A program made the position numbers and the translations under genes. A DNA stretch of 64,000 nt from Dehalococcoidia bacterium. Its GTDB lineage: Bacteria > Chloroflexota > Dehalococcoidia > E44-bin15. Each line of letters opens with the position of its first letter. Position 1 is the stretch's first letter. Below, one piece after another: positions 34,825-42,646 of the stretch. The notes under the pieces were generated by a model, which ran no database searches, was not told the DNA's origin, and was given only the letters and a program-made list of their open reading frames with translations. Where the stretch lies: the NCBI GenBank assembly GCA_041649635.1, contig JBAZMV010000004.1:62001-126000 (forward strand). The letters are read 5' to 3'.

Positions 34825-34851
34825 GCGCCTCTCTTCCCGAGGCGCTTTTTT
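34825..34851 (+). terminator. Second terminator between riboswitches 6 and 7
   Basis: GCGCCTC/GAGGCGC, 7-bp stem with 7-base loop, then TTTTTTG. Two terminators in series after one aptamer is not seen at the other copies. Confidence 0.85.
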
Positions 34852-34874
34852 GTTGGCTTAAAAATTGAATATGA

Positions 34875-34972
34875 CGCTCCGAGCCTCATCTCCTAACGGT
34901 TTACCCTATGGAGACCGGCCGATGGGTATCGATGGAAACGCCGATGCCTCCCGTGTTTTGGAAAGGAGGAGA
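34875..34972 (+). ncRNA. Moco riboswitch-like aptamer 7, modA leader
   Basis: GCTCCGAGCC, CTAACGGTTT, CGATGGAAACG, and GCCTCCCGTGTTTTGGAAAGGAGG: close to the classical Moco motif consensus (CUCCGAG, GGAAAC, CCUCCCG...GGAAAGGAGG). No separate promoter and no GCGCC terminator are recognised, so it may depend on read-through from unit 6 and act on translation or processing. It lies about 95 bases before modA. Confidence 0.8.
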
Positions 34973-35065
34973 TAAACTTTTTACGAGCATTTTTATTGAA
35001 AGGCGCCCGTGATAAAGTGTCTTTTACTGTGGTTGTTTATTGATAAAAAAGAAAGAGAGCTAAAA

Positions 35066-35872
35066 ATGGCTGTTATTAAAAAAACAAGCTTCATCCTGTC
35101 CTTATTGACAGCGTTGATGATATCAGCAGTAGCTTTAACGGGATGTTCGAGCACATCAAATACGGAGACCGAGCCGGTTACAATCAACCTGGCTGCAGCC
35201 GCCAGCCTTACCGATGTTATGGAAGAGGTTAATGCACTGTATATGCAACAAAATCCGCACGTGACAATCGTGCCCAGTTATGCCTCGTCCGGGACACTGC
35301 AGCAACAGATTGAGCAAGGAGCCCCTGTCGATATATTTATGTCGGCGGGCGCTTCTCAGATGAATACACTACAGAATAAGCAATTGATCGTCAATGATTC
35401 GCGCAGAGACCTTTTGAACAATACGATTGTCCTGGTCGTTCCCGATGAAAGCACGCTCGGCATCCACAGCTTCGATGATTTGCTCGGAGATGGCGTGAGT
35501 ACAATAGCCATCGGTGATCCGGAGTTCGTGCCGGCGGGCAGATACGGCAAGCAGGCCCTGGAGTTCTACGATATGTATTCGCAAGTGCAGTCGAAGCTTG
35601 TTCTCTGTTCCGATGTGCGCCAGGTACTGACCTATGTGGAGAGCGGCAATGTCGATGTGGGCATAGTCTATGCGACGGATGCCATGATATCTGATACGGT
35701 CCATGTGGTCGCCAAGGGCCCCGATGAAGTGAACTCAACCATCGTTTACCCTGTGGCTCTCATTAAGGATTGTGAGAACCCCGACGCCGCCGAGGAATTC
35801 GAGGACTTCTTGTTCAGCGACGAGGCGGGAGAGATTTTTGAGGAGTATGGCTTCACACTGGTCGGAAATTAA
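35066..35872 (+). CDS. modA: Molybdate ABC transporter, substrate-binding lipoprotein
   Basis: Extracellular molybdate- or tungstate-binding protein. The ATG at 35066 is chosen because it opens a lipoprotein signal peptide (KKTSFILSLLTALMISAVALTGCSS, split here for clarity as positive, hydrophobic, lipobox LTGC) and has GAGAG upstream; a GTG at 35009 in the same frame would add 19 residues. The mature part has the ModA motifs INLAAAASLTDVMEE, PSYASSGTLQQQIEQGAPVD, FMSAGASQM. It starts the modABC operon behind two Moco-type leaders. Confidence 0.93.
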   Translation: MAVIKKTSFILSLLTALMISAVALTGCSSTSNTETEPVTINLAAAASLTDVMEEVNALYMQQNPHVTIVPSYASSGTLQQQIEQGAPVDIFMSAGASQMNTLQNKQLIVNDSRRDLLNNTIVLVVPDESTLGIHSFDDLLGDGVSTIAIGDPEFVPAGRYGKQALEFYDMYSQVQSKLVLCSDVRQVLTYVESGNVDVGIVYATDAMISDTVHVVAKGPDEVNSTIVYPVALIKDCENPDAAEEFEDFLFSDEAGEIFEEYGFTLVGN

Positions 35873-35899
35873 CTCTGGTTTGAAGTTTAGACAAAAGTT

Positions 35900-36586
35900 G
35901 TGAATGAATATCTAACGCCGCTGTGTGTATCTCTGAAGACGGTGTCCACCACGATGGTGGTTACCGTTATCCTAGGTATCCTGGCGGCGCGCTGGATGGC
36001 AAGATATCACGGTAGGCTGAAACCATTGATAGACGGCATCTTCATCCTTCCTCTGGTATTGCCGCCGACGGTGGTTGGGCTGGTTCTGTTGCTGACGTTC
36101 GGCAAGAACGGTCCCATGGGGCAACTGTTTTCTCTCCTCGATACGACCGTGGTCTTTTCATGGCCGGCTACCGTGATATCCGCCACGGTGGTGTCCTTCC
36201 CGCTGATGTACATGACGGCCAGGTCCGCTTTTGAACTGGTGGATCGTGATATTGAAGACGTCGCCCGCACCCTGGGCGCTGGCAAATGGCATGTCTTCCG
36301 CACGGTCACATTACCCCTGGCGCGACCGGGAATAATCGCAGGGGCAGTTCTGTGTTTCGCCCGGTCGCTCGGTGAGTTCGGCGCCACCCTGATGCTTGCC
36401 GGCAATATTCCCGGTAAGACGACGACGCTGCCCGTAGCTATTTACTTTGAAATCCAGGCCGGCCATATGGATCAAGCCCTGTATTTAACGGCTATAGTGA
36501 TCTTCATAAGTTTTACCTCGCTTGTTTGCCTGGCTTACCTGAGGACACCGAGGCGAAAAACGAAAACTGTTCCGGAGATAGTTTAA
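35900..36586 (+). CDS. modB: Molybdate ABC transporter permease
   Basis: A 228-residue inner-membrane permease with about five to six helices. PLVLPPTVVGLVLLLTFGKNG near residue 50 and the cytoplasmic EAA-like loop DVARTLGAGKWHVFRTVTLPLARPGI near 115, ending FARSLGEFGATLMLAGN, are typical of ModB. The start is GTG at 35900, 27 bases after modA, with a weak ribosome site, so translation may be coupled. Confidence 0.93.
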   Translation: MNEYLTPLCVSLKTVSTTMVVTVILGILAARWMARYHGRLKPLIDGIFILPLVLPPTVVGLVLLLTFGKNGPMGQLFSLLDTTVVFSWPATVISATVVSFPLMYMTARSAFELVDRDIEDVARTLGAGKWHVFRTVTLPLARPGIIAGAVLCFARSLGEFGATLMLAGNIPGKTTTLPVAIYFEIQAGHMDQALYLTAIVIFISFTSLVCLAYLRTPRRKTKTVPEIV

Positions 36587-36638
36587 TCTAGATGAATAAG
36601 GTAGACGTTGGCAATACTTTTCAATCAGGTGGTGCATC

Positions 36639-37718
36639 TTGCTAGAAGTTAAAATAAAGAGGGCACTGCCAGGCTTCAGCCTGGACGTCGGTTTTTCCGT
36701 TGACGGAGATATACTCGGCATATTGGGGCCGTCCGGATCGGGAAAAACAATGACGTTGAAGTGCATTGCGGGGCTTATCCAACCGGATGAGGGTTTAATA
36801 AAACTAAATAACAGAGTTCTGTTCGATTCGTCAAAAAGTTTAAATTTGTCGCCGCAAGTTCGGAAGGTGGGTTTGGTATTGCAGAACTACGGTTTGTTCC
36901 CGCATCTTACAGCCTCCAAGAACATCGCCTACGGGATTAGAAATAGCACTCGTTCGGAAATAAACGATAGAGTCAGTGTATTGATAGAGAAAATGGGGTT
37001 GAACGGTCTCGAACATCGTTATCCAAGGCAGTTGTCCGCGGGTCAGCAGCAGCGTGTGGCTATAGCGCGCGCCCTGGCCCCCGGGCCCGAGGTGCTGCTT
37101 ATGGATGAGCCGTTCTCCGCCTTGGATTCCGTAACGAAGGAACAAATGGAACTCGAGCTCCTGGGAATACGGGATTTCTACAAGGGCAGCATCATCTTGG
37201 TGACGCACAATCTCGCTGAGGCCTATCGTTTAAGCTCTAGGCTGGCGATATATGAATCGGGCAGGATAGCCCAGTGCGACCACAAGGAAAAAATCATCTG
37301 CAGCCCGGCAAGCCGCAAGGTGGCTAAGATGCTGAAGATAAGAAATTATCTGGATGGTTTCGTCAGCGACATAAGTGATTCCAGCGTATGGGTCACGATT
37401 CCTGAACTGAATACCAGGCTGATGGTATCAGCCAATGGACGTAATCGTCTAGCAGCGAACCAGCGAGTCACCATCGGCGTATTCCCGGACTATGTCCGCA
37501 TTGAGGAAGGACCCGGACAAAATGCGCTGCTGAGCTCGCTTGACTATATGAACAATTCGGTCTCCACCGTCAACTACCGCTTCAGTTTGAAAACGGTTTC
37601 CGGCAGGGGTGTTTCTATCGAGACCGTGCTGCCGAAGTCGGAGGCACGATTCCTTTTGCCCGGACAGGAGTGCTATCTATATCTGCCGCCGGATCATGTC
37701 GCCGTCATAGACAGTTGA
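36639..37718 (+). CDS. modC: Molybdate ABC transporter ATP-binding protein
   Basis: A 359-residue ATPase: Walker A GPSGSGKTMTLK near residue 31, signature LSAGQQQRVAIARAL near 131, Walker B VLLMDEPFSALD, H-loop TH. A C-terminal TOBE-like domain (about 290-359) fits ModC, where it can sense oxyanion. It starts with TTG at 36639 preceded by AGGTGG. Confidence 0.92.
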   Translation: MLEVKIKRALPGFSLDVGFSVDGDILGILGPSGSGKTMTLKCIAGLIQPDEGLIKLNNRVLFDSSKSLNLSPQVRKVGLVLQNYGLFPHLTASKNIAYGIRNSTRSEINDRVSVLIEKMGLNGLEHRYPRQLSAGQQQRVAIARALAPGPEVLLMDEPFSALDSVTKEQMELELLGIRDFYKGSIILVTHNLAEAYRLSSRLAIYESGRIAQCDHKEKIICSPASRKVAKMLKIRNYLDGFVSDISDSSVWVTIPELNTRLMVSANGRNRLAANQRVTIGVFPDYVRIEEGPGQNALLSSLDYMNNSVSTVNYRFSLKTVSGRGVSIETVLPKSEARFLLPGQECYLYLPPDHVAVIDS

Positions 37719-38058
37719 CCCCCGTTCGATTTGCGGATTGACATCGTTCCACTGCCAGTCAATGTAGCACAGCAATTTAACGTTCGGACTTTCGTCATTT
37801 GGGAGCACCAATAAAAACATCAATCTTCGCTCAAGCTCCCGGGCAAACGGTTCGCCGAATCCCTTTACGACAGATATGCCTCGTTATATATGACGATCGG
37901 CAACACAAAGCAGTCGTCTGCCTTGTAACACGCCGCCCCTACGAAGAGCTGGGGTTATCCAAAGGGAGTGAAGCTTCCTAAACATTCAAGGCCTCTGCTG
38001 CACACGTATTCTAGGGCTCCATGCTGGTTTCTCTTAGTTACTTCATAATCAGACTGGT
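37719..38058. other. Intergenic region between modC and tupA leader
   Basis: About 340 bases without a convincing gene. A short open frame at 37799-37981 has no ribosome site and no family look. No repeat or hairpin with T-run is seen; modC therefore lacks an obvious terminator. Confidence 0.4.
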
Positions 38059-38088
38059 TTGACACTCATTTTACATACGTGTTAAAAT
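38059..38088 (+). promoter_or_regulatory. Promoter of the tup leader (TTGACA-18-TAAAAT)
   Basis: TTGACA at 38059-38064 and TAAAAT at 38083-38088, spacer 18, the same design as at the fdh and fdn leaders. Confidence 0.8.
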
Positions 38089-38109
38089 CGCTTCGCATTT
38101 GCTCAACAA

Positions 38110-38220
38110 GCTCTCCGAGTTGGCGGCCTAAATCTTTAAGTGACATGGTCTCCAGCCGGCAGGCGCGAGCCTCGAGGGTGCGAAGGGAAACCTCCACACC
38201 TCCCGTTTTGGAAAGGAGGG
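38110..38220 (+). ncRNA. Moco riboswitch-like aptamer 8, tupA leader
   Basis: GCTCTCCGAGTTGGCGGCCTAAAT, GGGAAACCTCCAC, ACCTCCCGTTTTGGAAAGGAGG. This is the closest copy in the window to the classical Moco motif. No intrinsic terminator follows before tupA, so control is probably at translation: the AGGAGG of its 3' hairpin is also a Shine-Dalgarno for a short frame right behind it. Confidence 0.85.
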
Positions 38221-38226
38221 TATATT

Positions 38227-38253
38227 ATGGATAGTCTGTTGCATTCTACATAG
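38227..38253 (+). CDS. Candidate 8-codon leader peptide inside the tup leader
   Basis: ATG GAT AGT CTG TTG CAT TCT ACA TAG follows the riboswitch hairpin's AGGAGG (38214-38219) with a 7-base gap, an ideal ribosome site. tupA has its own GGAGG 54 bases further on. If the mini-frame is translated, the aptamer would gate its translation directly. Length is so short that chance cannot be excluded. Confidence 0.35.
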   Translation: MDSLLHST

Positions 38254-38307
38254 GCTCCCCAGTTTCACGATATACCAGCACATTTTGTACAAGATGGAGG
38301 ATAAATA

Positions 38308-39189
38308 ATGAAAAGGTTTGCCATATATATACTCACAGTAGTGTTGATCGCGAGCGTAGCGGTGACCTGCTTCGCTTGCTCCAGCTCCACCGACACCGAA
38401 GATCAGAGCGGACAATTGCTGCCCAAGCAGGAAAGGTTCCGAGTGGCTACTACTACAAGCCTGTACGACACCGGCCTCTGGAGCCTGTTGGAGCCGCTGT
38501 TTGAAGAAGAATACAACGTAGAGATGGATGTTCTATACGCCGGCACCGGCATAGCTATTGCGTACGGGCAGAACGGCGACGTTGACGCCCTGACCGTGCA
38601 CGATAAGTCCAGAGAACTGACGTTCGTCGCGGACGGCTACGGTGTCGAGCGCGTCCCGTTCGCTTACAACTACTTCCTTATCGTAGGGCCGGAGGACGAC
38701 CCTGCGGGCATAGCCGGCATGTCGCCCGAGGAGGCATTTGCCACACTGGCCGAGTCACAGAGCGCCTCCTTTGTTTCCCGTGGCGATAACTCGGGCACGC
38801 ATTCCAAGGAGAAGGCCATCTGGGCCTCCGCCGGATACACGTACAGCGACATTCAGGGCTCCGGATCCTGGTACATTGAGGCCGGGATCGGTATGGGCCC
38901 TACGCTTGCAATGGCCAGCGAGGAACAGGCCTATACTCTAAGCGATATGGGAACATACCTGGCTTACAAGGGCGATATCGAGCTGGTTCCGATAGTGGAT
39001 AGCGGCAGCATCTTACTGAATGTCTACTCGGTTATCGCATGCACGGAAGCGACAAGCCCCACAATGGCGCAGAACCTGGTAGACTTCTTAACATCGGATG
39101 AGATTCAGCAGAAGATCGGCGAATACGGCACCGACGAATACGGCGACAGCCTGTTCACGCCGTGCGCCGGCAACGAGCCTAGCAACTAA
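38308..39189 (+). CDS. tupA: Tungstate ABC transporter, substrate-binding lipoprotein
   Basis: A 293-residue lipoprotein. A signal peptide ends in a lipobox-like VTCFACSSS. The mature start FRVATTTSLYDTGLW and VDVLYAGTGIA-type segment (here MDVLYAGTGIAIAYGQNGDVDALTVHD) are the TupA signature; TTTS binds tungstate. GGAGG lies 7 bases before the ATG. It is the first gene of tupABC, behind a Moco-type leader, so import of tungstate is tied to cofactor level. Confidence 0.95.
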   Translation: MKRFAIYILTVVLIASVAVTCFACSSSTDTEDQSGQLLPKQERFRVATTTSLYDTGLWSLLEPLFEEEYNVEMDVLYAGTGIAIAYGQNGDVDALTVHDKSRELTFVADGYGVERVPFAYNYFLIVGPEDDPAGIAGMSPEEAFATLAESQSASFVSRGDNSGTHSKEKAIWASAGYTYSDIQGSGSWYIEAGIGMGPTLAMASEEQAYTLSDMGTYLAYKGDIELVPIVDSGSILLNVYSVIACTEATSPTMAQNLVDFLTSDEIQQKIGEYGTDEYGDSLFTPCAGNEPSN

Positions 39190-39210
39190 TGATCGGGAGA
39201 CTCAGAATTA

Positions 39211-39939
39211 TTGGATAGTATCTGGAACCAGTTAGTCTCTTTAGGCTCTGAGACATGGAGCGCAGCCGGGAGGTCGCTGTGGTTCGCAGCGACCTCCTGT
39301 GTCATCTCCGTTCTCATCTGCTTTCCTCTCGGAAGCCTTATCCATTTTCGAACATTCCGCGGCAAAGGTTTACTGGTAAGCGTACTGCAATCCCTGTACT
39401 GTATGCCGACCGTTCTCGTCGGCCTCATTATTTTTTCTCTGCTGTCGCGCGCCGGCCCACTCGGCGATCTCGGATGGCTCTTCAGCCCCAAGGCTATCAT
39501 CTTCGGACAGGCTTTGCTCATATCTCCTATTATGATGGGCCTCGTAATCTCCGCGTACAGCGGCGTCGATAAATCGGTAACTGAGACAGCGACTTCTTTA
39601 GGCGCCTCAAGCATACAGATGGTCATAGTGGCGGTAAGAGAGGCAAAGTACGCCATGCTGACAATGGTAATAATAGGATTCAGTCGCGCTATATCCGAGT
39701 TGGGGATATCGATGATGGTGGGCGGAAACATTAATTTCTATACCAGAACCCTTACCACCGCTATCTCATTGGAAACACAGAAGGGTGAGATTGAAAAAGC
39801 CTGGGCTATGGGGATACTTCTGCTTCTGATCGCGCTCGTTATAAATATCACAATATATTCCTTGCAGAAAAGCGGGAGATTAAAGCGCTGGGGCGTATTC
39901 CGATTGCTTTTGGATAGAATCAGGGCCTGGGGAGGCTGA
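39211..39939 (+). CDS. tupB: Tungstate ABC transporter permease
   Basis: A 242-residue membrane protein with about five helices; the cytoplasmic loop ETATSLGASSIQMVIVAVREAKYAML followed by GFSRAISELGISMMVGGNI is typical of TupB/WtpB permeases. It begins with TTG at 39211, 21 bases after tupA; AATTA before it is a poor ribosome site, so translational coupling is likely. Confidence 0.92.
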   Translation: MDSIWNQLVSLGSETWSAAGRSLWFAATSCVISVLICFPLGSLIHFRTFRGKGLLVSVLQSLYCMPTVLVGLIIFSLLSRAGPLGDLGWLFSPKAIIFGQALLISPIMMGLVISAYSGVDKSVTETATSLGASSIQMVIVAVREAKYAMLTMVIIGFSRAISELGISMMVGGNINFYTRTLTTAISLETQKGEIEKAWAMGILLLLIALVINITIYSLQKSGRLKRWGVFRLLLDRIRAWGG

Positions 39940-39981
39940 TTTACTGTAATTTGTAAATTGTAGAGACGGGATTCATAAAAG

Positions 39982-41061
39982 ATGACTTTTCTGCAAATCT
40001 CAGACCTATGTAAAACATATAATGAGCGCAGCATCCTGAGAGGCGTCAACCTGTCCATCGATAAGGGGTACGCCTACGCCGTTATCGGCCCGACCGGCGC
40101 CGGCAAGACCACGCTTATCAGGCTCATCGATCTGCTCGACACACCGTCGTCCGGCCGGATATTGTTCGACGGCGTCGATGTAACCCGTTCCGGTAAGTCC
40201 AGAAACAGCACACGCCGCAGGATGGCGCTGGTTCAGCAGAAGCCTATCGTTTTCAAAATGAACGTTTTCGGCAACATAGCCTGCGGTCTGAAGTGGAGGC
40301 GCGAACAAAAACACGCCATCCGAAGTAAAGTCGATGAGGTGCTGGGATTGGTCGGCATGGGAGACTATAGGGACAGGGACGCAAGGACGCTTTCAGGCGG
40401 CGAGATGCAGCGCGTGGCTATAGCACGGGCCCTTGTAATCGAGCCGGAGCTTCTCCTTCTGGATGAACCGACCGCCAACCTGGACCCTGTTTCGGTATCC
40501 AAGATCGAGGACGTATTGGCGCATATAATCAAGAAACGAAAGACCACCGTCCTGATGTCGACCCACGATATGCCGCAGGGACAGCGTCTGGCGGATAAGA
40601 TCGCCGTGCTCATAAACGGCGAATTGCTGCAGGTCGGCAGCCCGAACGAGATATTTTGCCAGCCCGCCGACAGGAAGGTGGCCGAATTCGTAGGCGTCGA
40701 GAACATACTGCCAGGCACAGTCGCCGGAAAAGAAAACGAACTGGCGATTATCAACGTAAACGGAGAGGATATCCAGGCGATTACCGATTTGGCCTACGGT
40801 GAAAACGTCTTTGTTATGATACGTCCCGAGGATATTACTTTCACACGAACCAGGGATGCCTCCAGTGCGAGGAACGTCTTCGAAGGCAGGATCAACAAAA
40901 TCGTGCCGCTCGGCCCGCTGACACGGATTGAGCTCGACTGCGGTATGCCGCTGCTGGGAGTCGTTACCACAAGGTCGGCAAGCGAGATGGAACTGACAAT
41001 GGGTTCCAAGCTGTTCGCCAGCTTCAAGGCCACAGCCATCCACGTGATCAAGCGCGCGTAA
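39982..41061 (+). CDS. tupC: Tungstate ABC transporter ATP-binding protein
   Basis: A 359-residue ATPase with Walker A GPTGAGKTTLIRLID near residue 34, signature LSGGEMQRVAIARAL near 137, Walker B LLLLDEPTANLD and a STHD switch. The C-terminal TOBE-like part (about 240-359) could bind the oxyanion. It has the same length as modC but the sequence is clearly different, fitting an old split between the two transporters. Confidence 0.92.
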   Translation: MTFLQISDLCKTYNERSILRGVNLSIDKGYAYAVIGPTGAGKTTLIRLIDLLDTPSSGRILFDGVDVTRSGKSRNSTRRRMALVQQKPIVFKMNVFGNIACGLKWRREQKHAIRSKVDEVLGLVGMGDYRDRDARTLSGGEMQRVAIARALVIEPELLLLDEPTANLDPVSVSKIEDVLAHIIKKRKTTVLMSTHDMPQGQRLADKIAVLINGELLQVGSPNEIFCQPADRKVAEFVGVENILPGTVAGKENELAIINVNGEDIQAITDLAYGENVFVMIRPEDITFTRTRDASSARNVFEGRINKIVPLGPLTRIELDCGMPLLGVVTTRSASEMELTMGSKLFASFKATAIHVIKRA

Positions 41062-41082
41062 TTGTCCAATGTCCCATATCCA

Positions 41083-41110
41083 TTGACATTATCACGCTTT
41101 GTGCTATCAT
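41083..41110 (+). promoter_or_regulatory. Promoter of the molbindin gene
   Basis: TTGACA at 41083-41088 and TATCAT at 41105-41110 with a 16-base spacer. It overlaps nothing coding and gives the molbindin gene its own start, without a Moco-type aptamer. Confidence 0.6.
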
Positions 41111-41141
41111 AGTTTCCTCACAGTGGACAAGGAGGAAAGTC

Positions 41142-41351
41142 ATGAAGATCAGCGCGCGCAACGTATTAAAGGGAAAAGTGAAACAGGTTAAGACGGGAGC
41201 GGTCAATTCCGAGGTTATTGTGAAGACGGCTAACGGCGACGAGATTGTATCTATAATAACCAACGAGTCGGCAAAGAACCTCAAGCTGGCCAAGGGCAAG
41301 GCGGTCTACGCCGTGATCAAGGCTTCAAACGTAATGATCATGACCGACTAG
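41142..41351 (+). CDS. Molbindin (Mop), TOBE-domain molybdate/tungstate-binding protein
   Basis: A 69-residue single TOBE domain: MKISARNVLKGKVKQVKTGAV, then NSEVIVKTANGDEIVSIITN and GKAVYAVIKASNVMIM. Such proteins form hexamers that store or buffer molybdate or tungstate in the cytoplasm. AAGGAGG precedes the ATG. It follows tupC by 80 bases with its own promoter, so oxyanion storage is next to import. Confidence 0.92.
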   Translation: MKISARNVLKGKVKQVKTGAVNSEVIVKTANGDEIVSIITNESAKNLKLAKGKAVYAVIKASNVMIMTD

Positions 41352-41375
41352 CTGCTGCCGAACTCAGAAACCCAC

Positions 41376-41792
41376 CTATTCACCCACGATTTGCAGGATG
41401 ATCTCCCGCGAGCGCGGGCGGTTATCGAAATCGACTACGATTATCTGCTGCCACGTGCCGAGCAGCAGCGCCCTGTTGGAGAAAGGAACGACGAGCGACG
41501 GCCCCAATGTCGACGCCCTTACGTGCGAGTAGCCGTTGCCGTCGCCCCAGCGCTCGTCGTGTTTATATTGCATATCACGAGGAACGATGCGCTCCCACAT
41601 CCCCTTGAAATCGCTCACCACCCCCGGCTCATACTCGATGGTGGTCACCCCCGCCGTCGAGCCGCTGATGAAAACAGTCACTGTGCCGGATTCGACGCCA
41701 GCTTGAGAAACGATGCGTTCGACATCGGACGTGATATCGACGACGTCGAACTCGCCTTTCGTACGTATCGATATTCTCTCTGTTACGACCAC
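41376..41792 (-). CDS. YjbQ/UPF0047 family protein
   Basis: A 138-residue protein with SGSTAGVTTIEYEPGVVSDF, HDERWGDGNGYSHVRASTLGPS and GTWQQIIVVDFDNRPRSREI, the conserved core of the UPF0047 family, some members of which show weak thiamine-phosphate synthase activity. The start is uncertain: GTG at 41792 has AGGGGG upstream and gives the family's usual N-terminus; TTG at 41813 would extend into a dispersed repeat. Real cellular role is not known. Confidence 0.85.
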   Translation of the reverse strand: MVVTERISIRTKGEFDVVDITSDVERIVSQAGVESGTVTVFISGSTAGVTTIEYEPGVVSDFKGMWERIVPRDMQYKHDERWGDGNGYSHVRASTLGPSLVVPFSNRALLLGTWQQIIVVDFDNRPRSREIILQIVGE

Positions 41793-41795
41793 TAT

Positions 41796-41885
41796 CAACC
41801 CCCTGACCCCCAATCTTGGGGGAGGAAAAAACTGGGGGACACCCCCAGTTCCCCCGGCAGGAGCTTCTCCTGCACCTCTTTTTCA
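41796..41885. repeat. Dispersed intergenic repeat, copy near yjbQ
   Basis: CAACCCCCTGACCCCCAATC, a small CCCCAATCTTGGGG palindrome, ACTGGGGGACACCCCCAG, and GGCAGGAGCTTCTCCTGCACCTC. The same order of elements recurs at 47135-47226, 50925-51014 (opposite strand) and 51726-51875. It has no coding frame. Confidence 0.75.
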
Positions 41886-41893
41886 AAGGCTAT

Positions 41894-42646
41894 TTAAAAA
41901 AGCAGCTCATCCAACTCGAACACAGGCCCCTCATCGCACACGCGCTTCATGCCGTGCCTGGTCTTTATCGAGCAGCCGTTGCACAAGCCGAATCCACACC
42001 CCATCCTGGCCTCCATGGACACCTGAATGCGCCTGCCTTTAAGGATTTTCATCTGCGACATGGCCTTATACATGTCCGCCGGACCGCAGGCGAATACCTG
42101 ATCCGTATCATCGATCAATTCGCTCAACACATCGGTGACCATGCCCTTCTTCTCGATCAGGCCGTCCTGAGTCACGGGGATGAAATCGACACCCGCTGGG
42201 ATAAGCTTTTTCGGATAGACCTGCTTCGCGGTCTTTGCGCCGAACAGGAGCGTCACTTGTCGACCATCGGATACGGAGCGCTCAGCGAGGAATATAAGCG
42301 GAGCTATGCCGACCCCGCCCGCCACCAGCAGCAGGCGCTTCGAGTCGACAGAGAAACCGCGCCCCATCGGGCCCAGGATATCGATGTGTTCGCCCTTCTT
42401 GCGCTGCGCCAGCCACTCCGTGCCCGCACCGACCACCTCGTACAACAGCGCGATCTCGCCCTTATCGTTCATGCGGTGGACGCCGAGAGGACGCCGTAAT
42501 ATCCTGTCGTTCGTCCCGCTGGCGCGTACCATGACGAACTGACCGGGCTGAGCCGCCTTTGCGACCGAGGGGGCTTTAGCCCAAAGCAGGTATATGTTAG
42601 GCATGACCTCGGCGTTCGATTTAACTACCGCATCGACGGGTTTCAT
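41894..42646 (-). CDS. pyrK: Dihydroorotate dehydrogenase electron transfer subunit
   Basis: A 250-residue FAD/[2Fe-2S] protein that links class 1B dihydroorotate dehydrogenase to NAD. RASGTNDRILRRPLGVHRM near residue 42, VAGGVGIAPLIFLAE near 107, VFACGPADMY near 188, and the cluster CGFGLCNGCSIKTRHGMKRVC near 213-235 are visible. Its start overlaps the carB stop by 4 bases. The partner pyrD is not in the window; the operon ends here. Confidence 0.93.
   Translation of the reverse strand: MKPVDAVVKSNAEVMPNIYLLWAKAPSVAKAAQPGQFVMVRASGTNDRILRRPLGVHRMNDKGEIALLYEVVGAGTEWLAQRKKGEHIDILGPMGRGFSVDSKRLLLVAGGVGIAPLIFLAERSVSDGRQVTLLFGAKTAKQVYPKKLIPAGVDFIPVTQDGLIEKKGMVTDVLSELIDDTDQVFACGPADMYKAMSQMKILKGRRIQVSMEARMGCGFGLCNGCSIKTRHGMKRVCDEGPVFELDELLF

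Noticed and set aside
21947..34851. Repeated GCGCCTC elements considered as CRISPR or transposon ends
   Set aside because: Each is a terminator tied to a riboswitch in front of a gene; there are no regular spacers, cas genes or transposases.
37799..37981. 60-codon frame between modC and tupA
   Set aside because: No ribosome site and no recognisable protein pattern.
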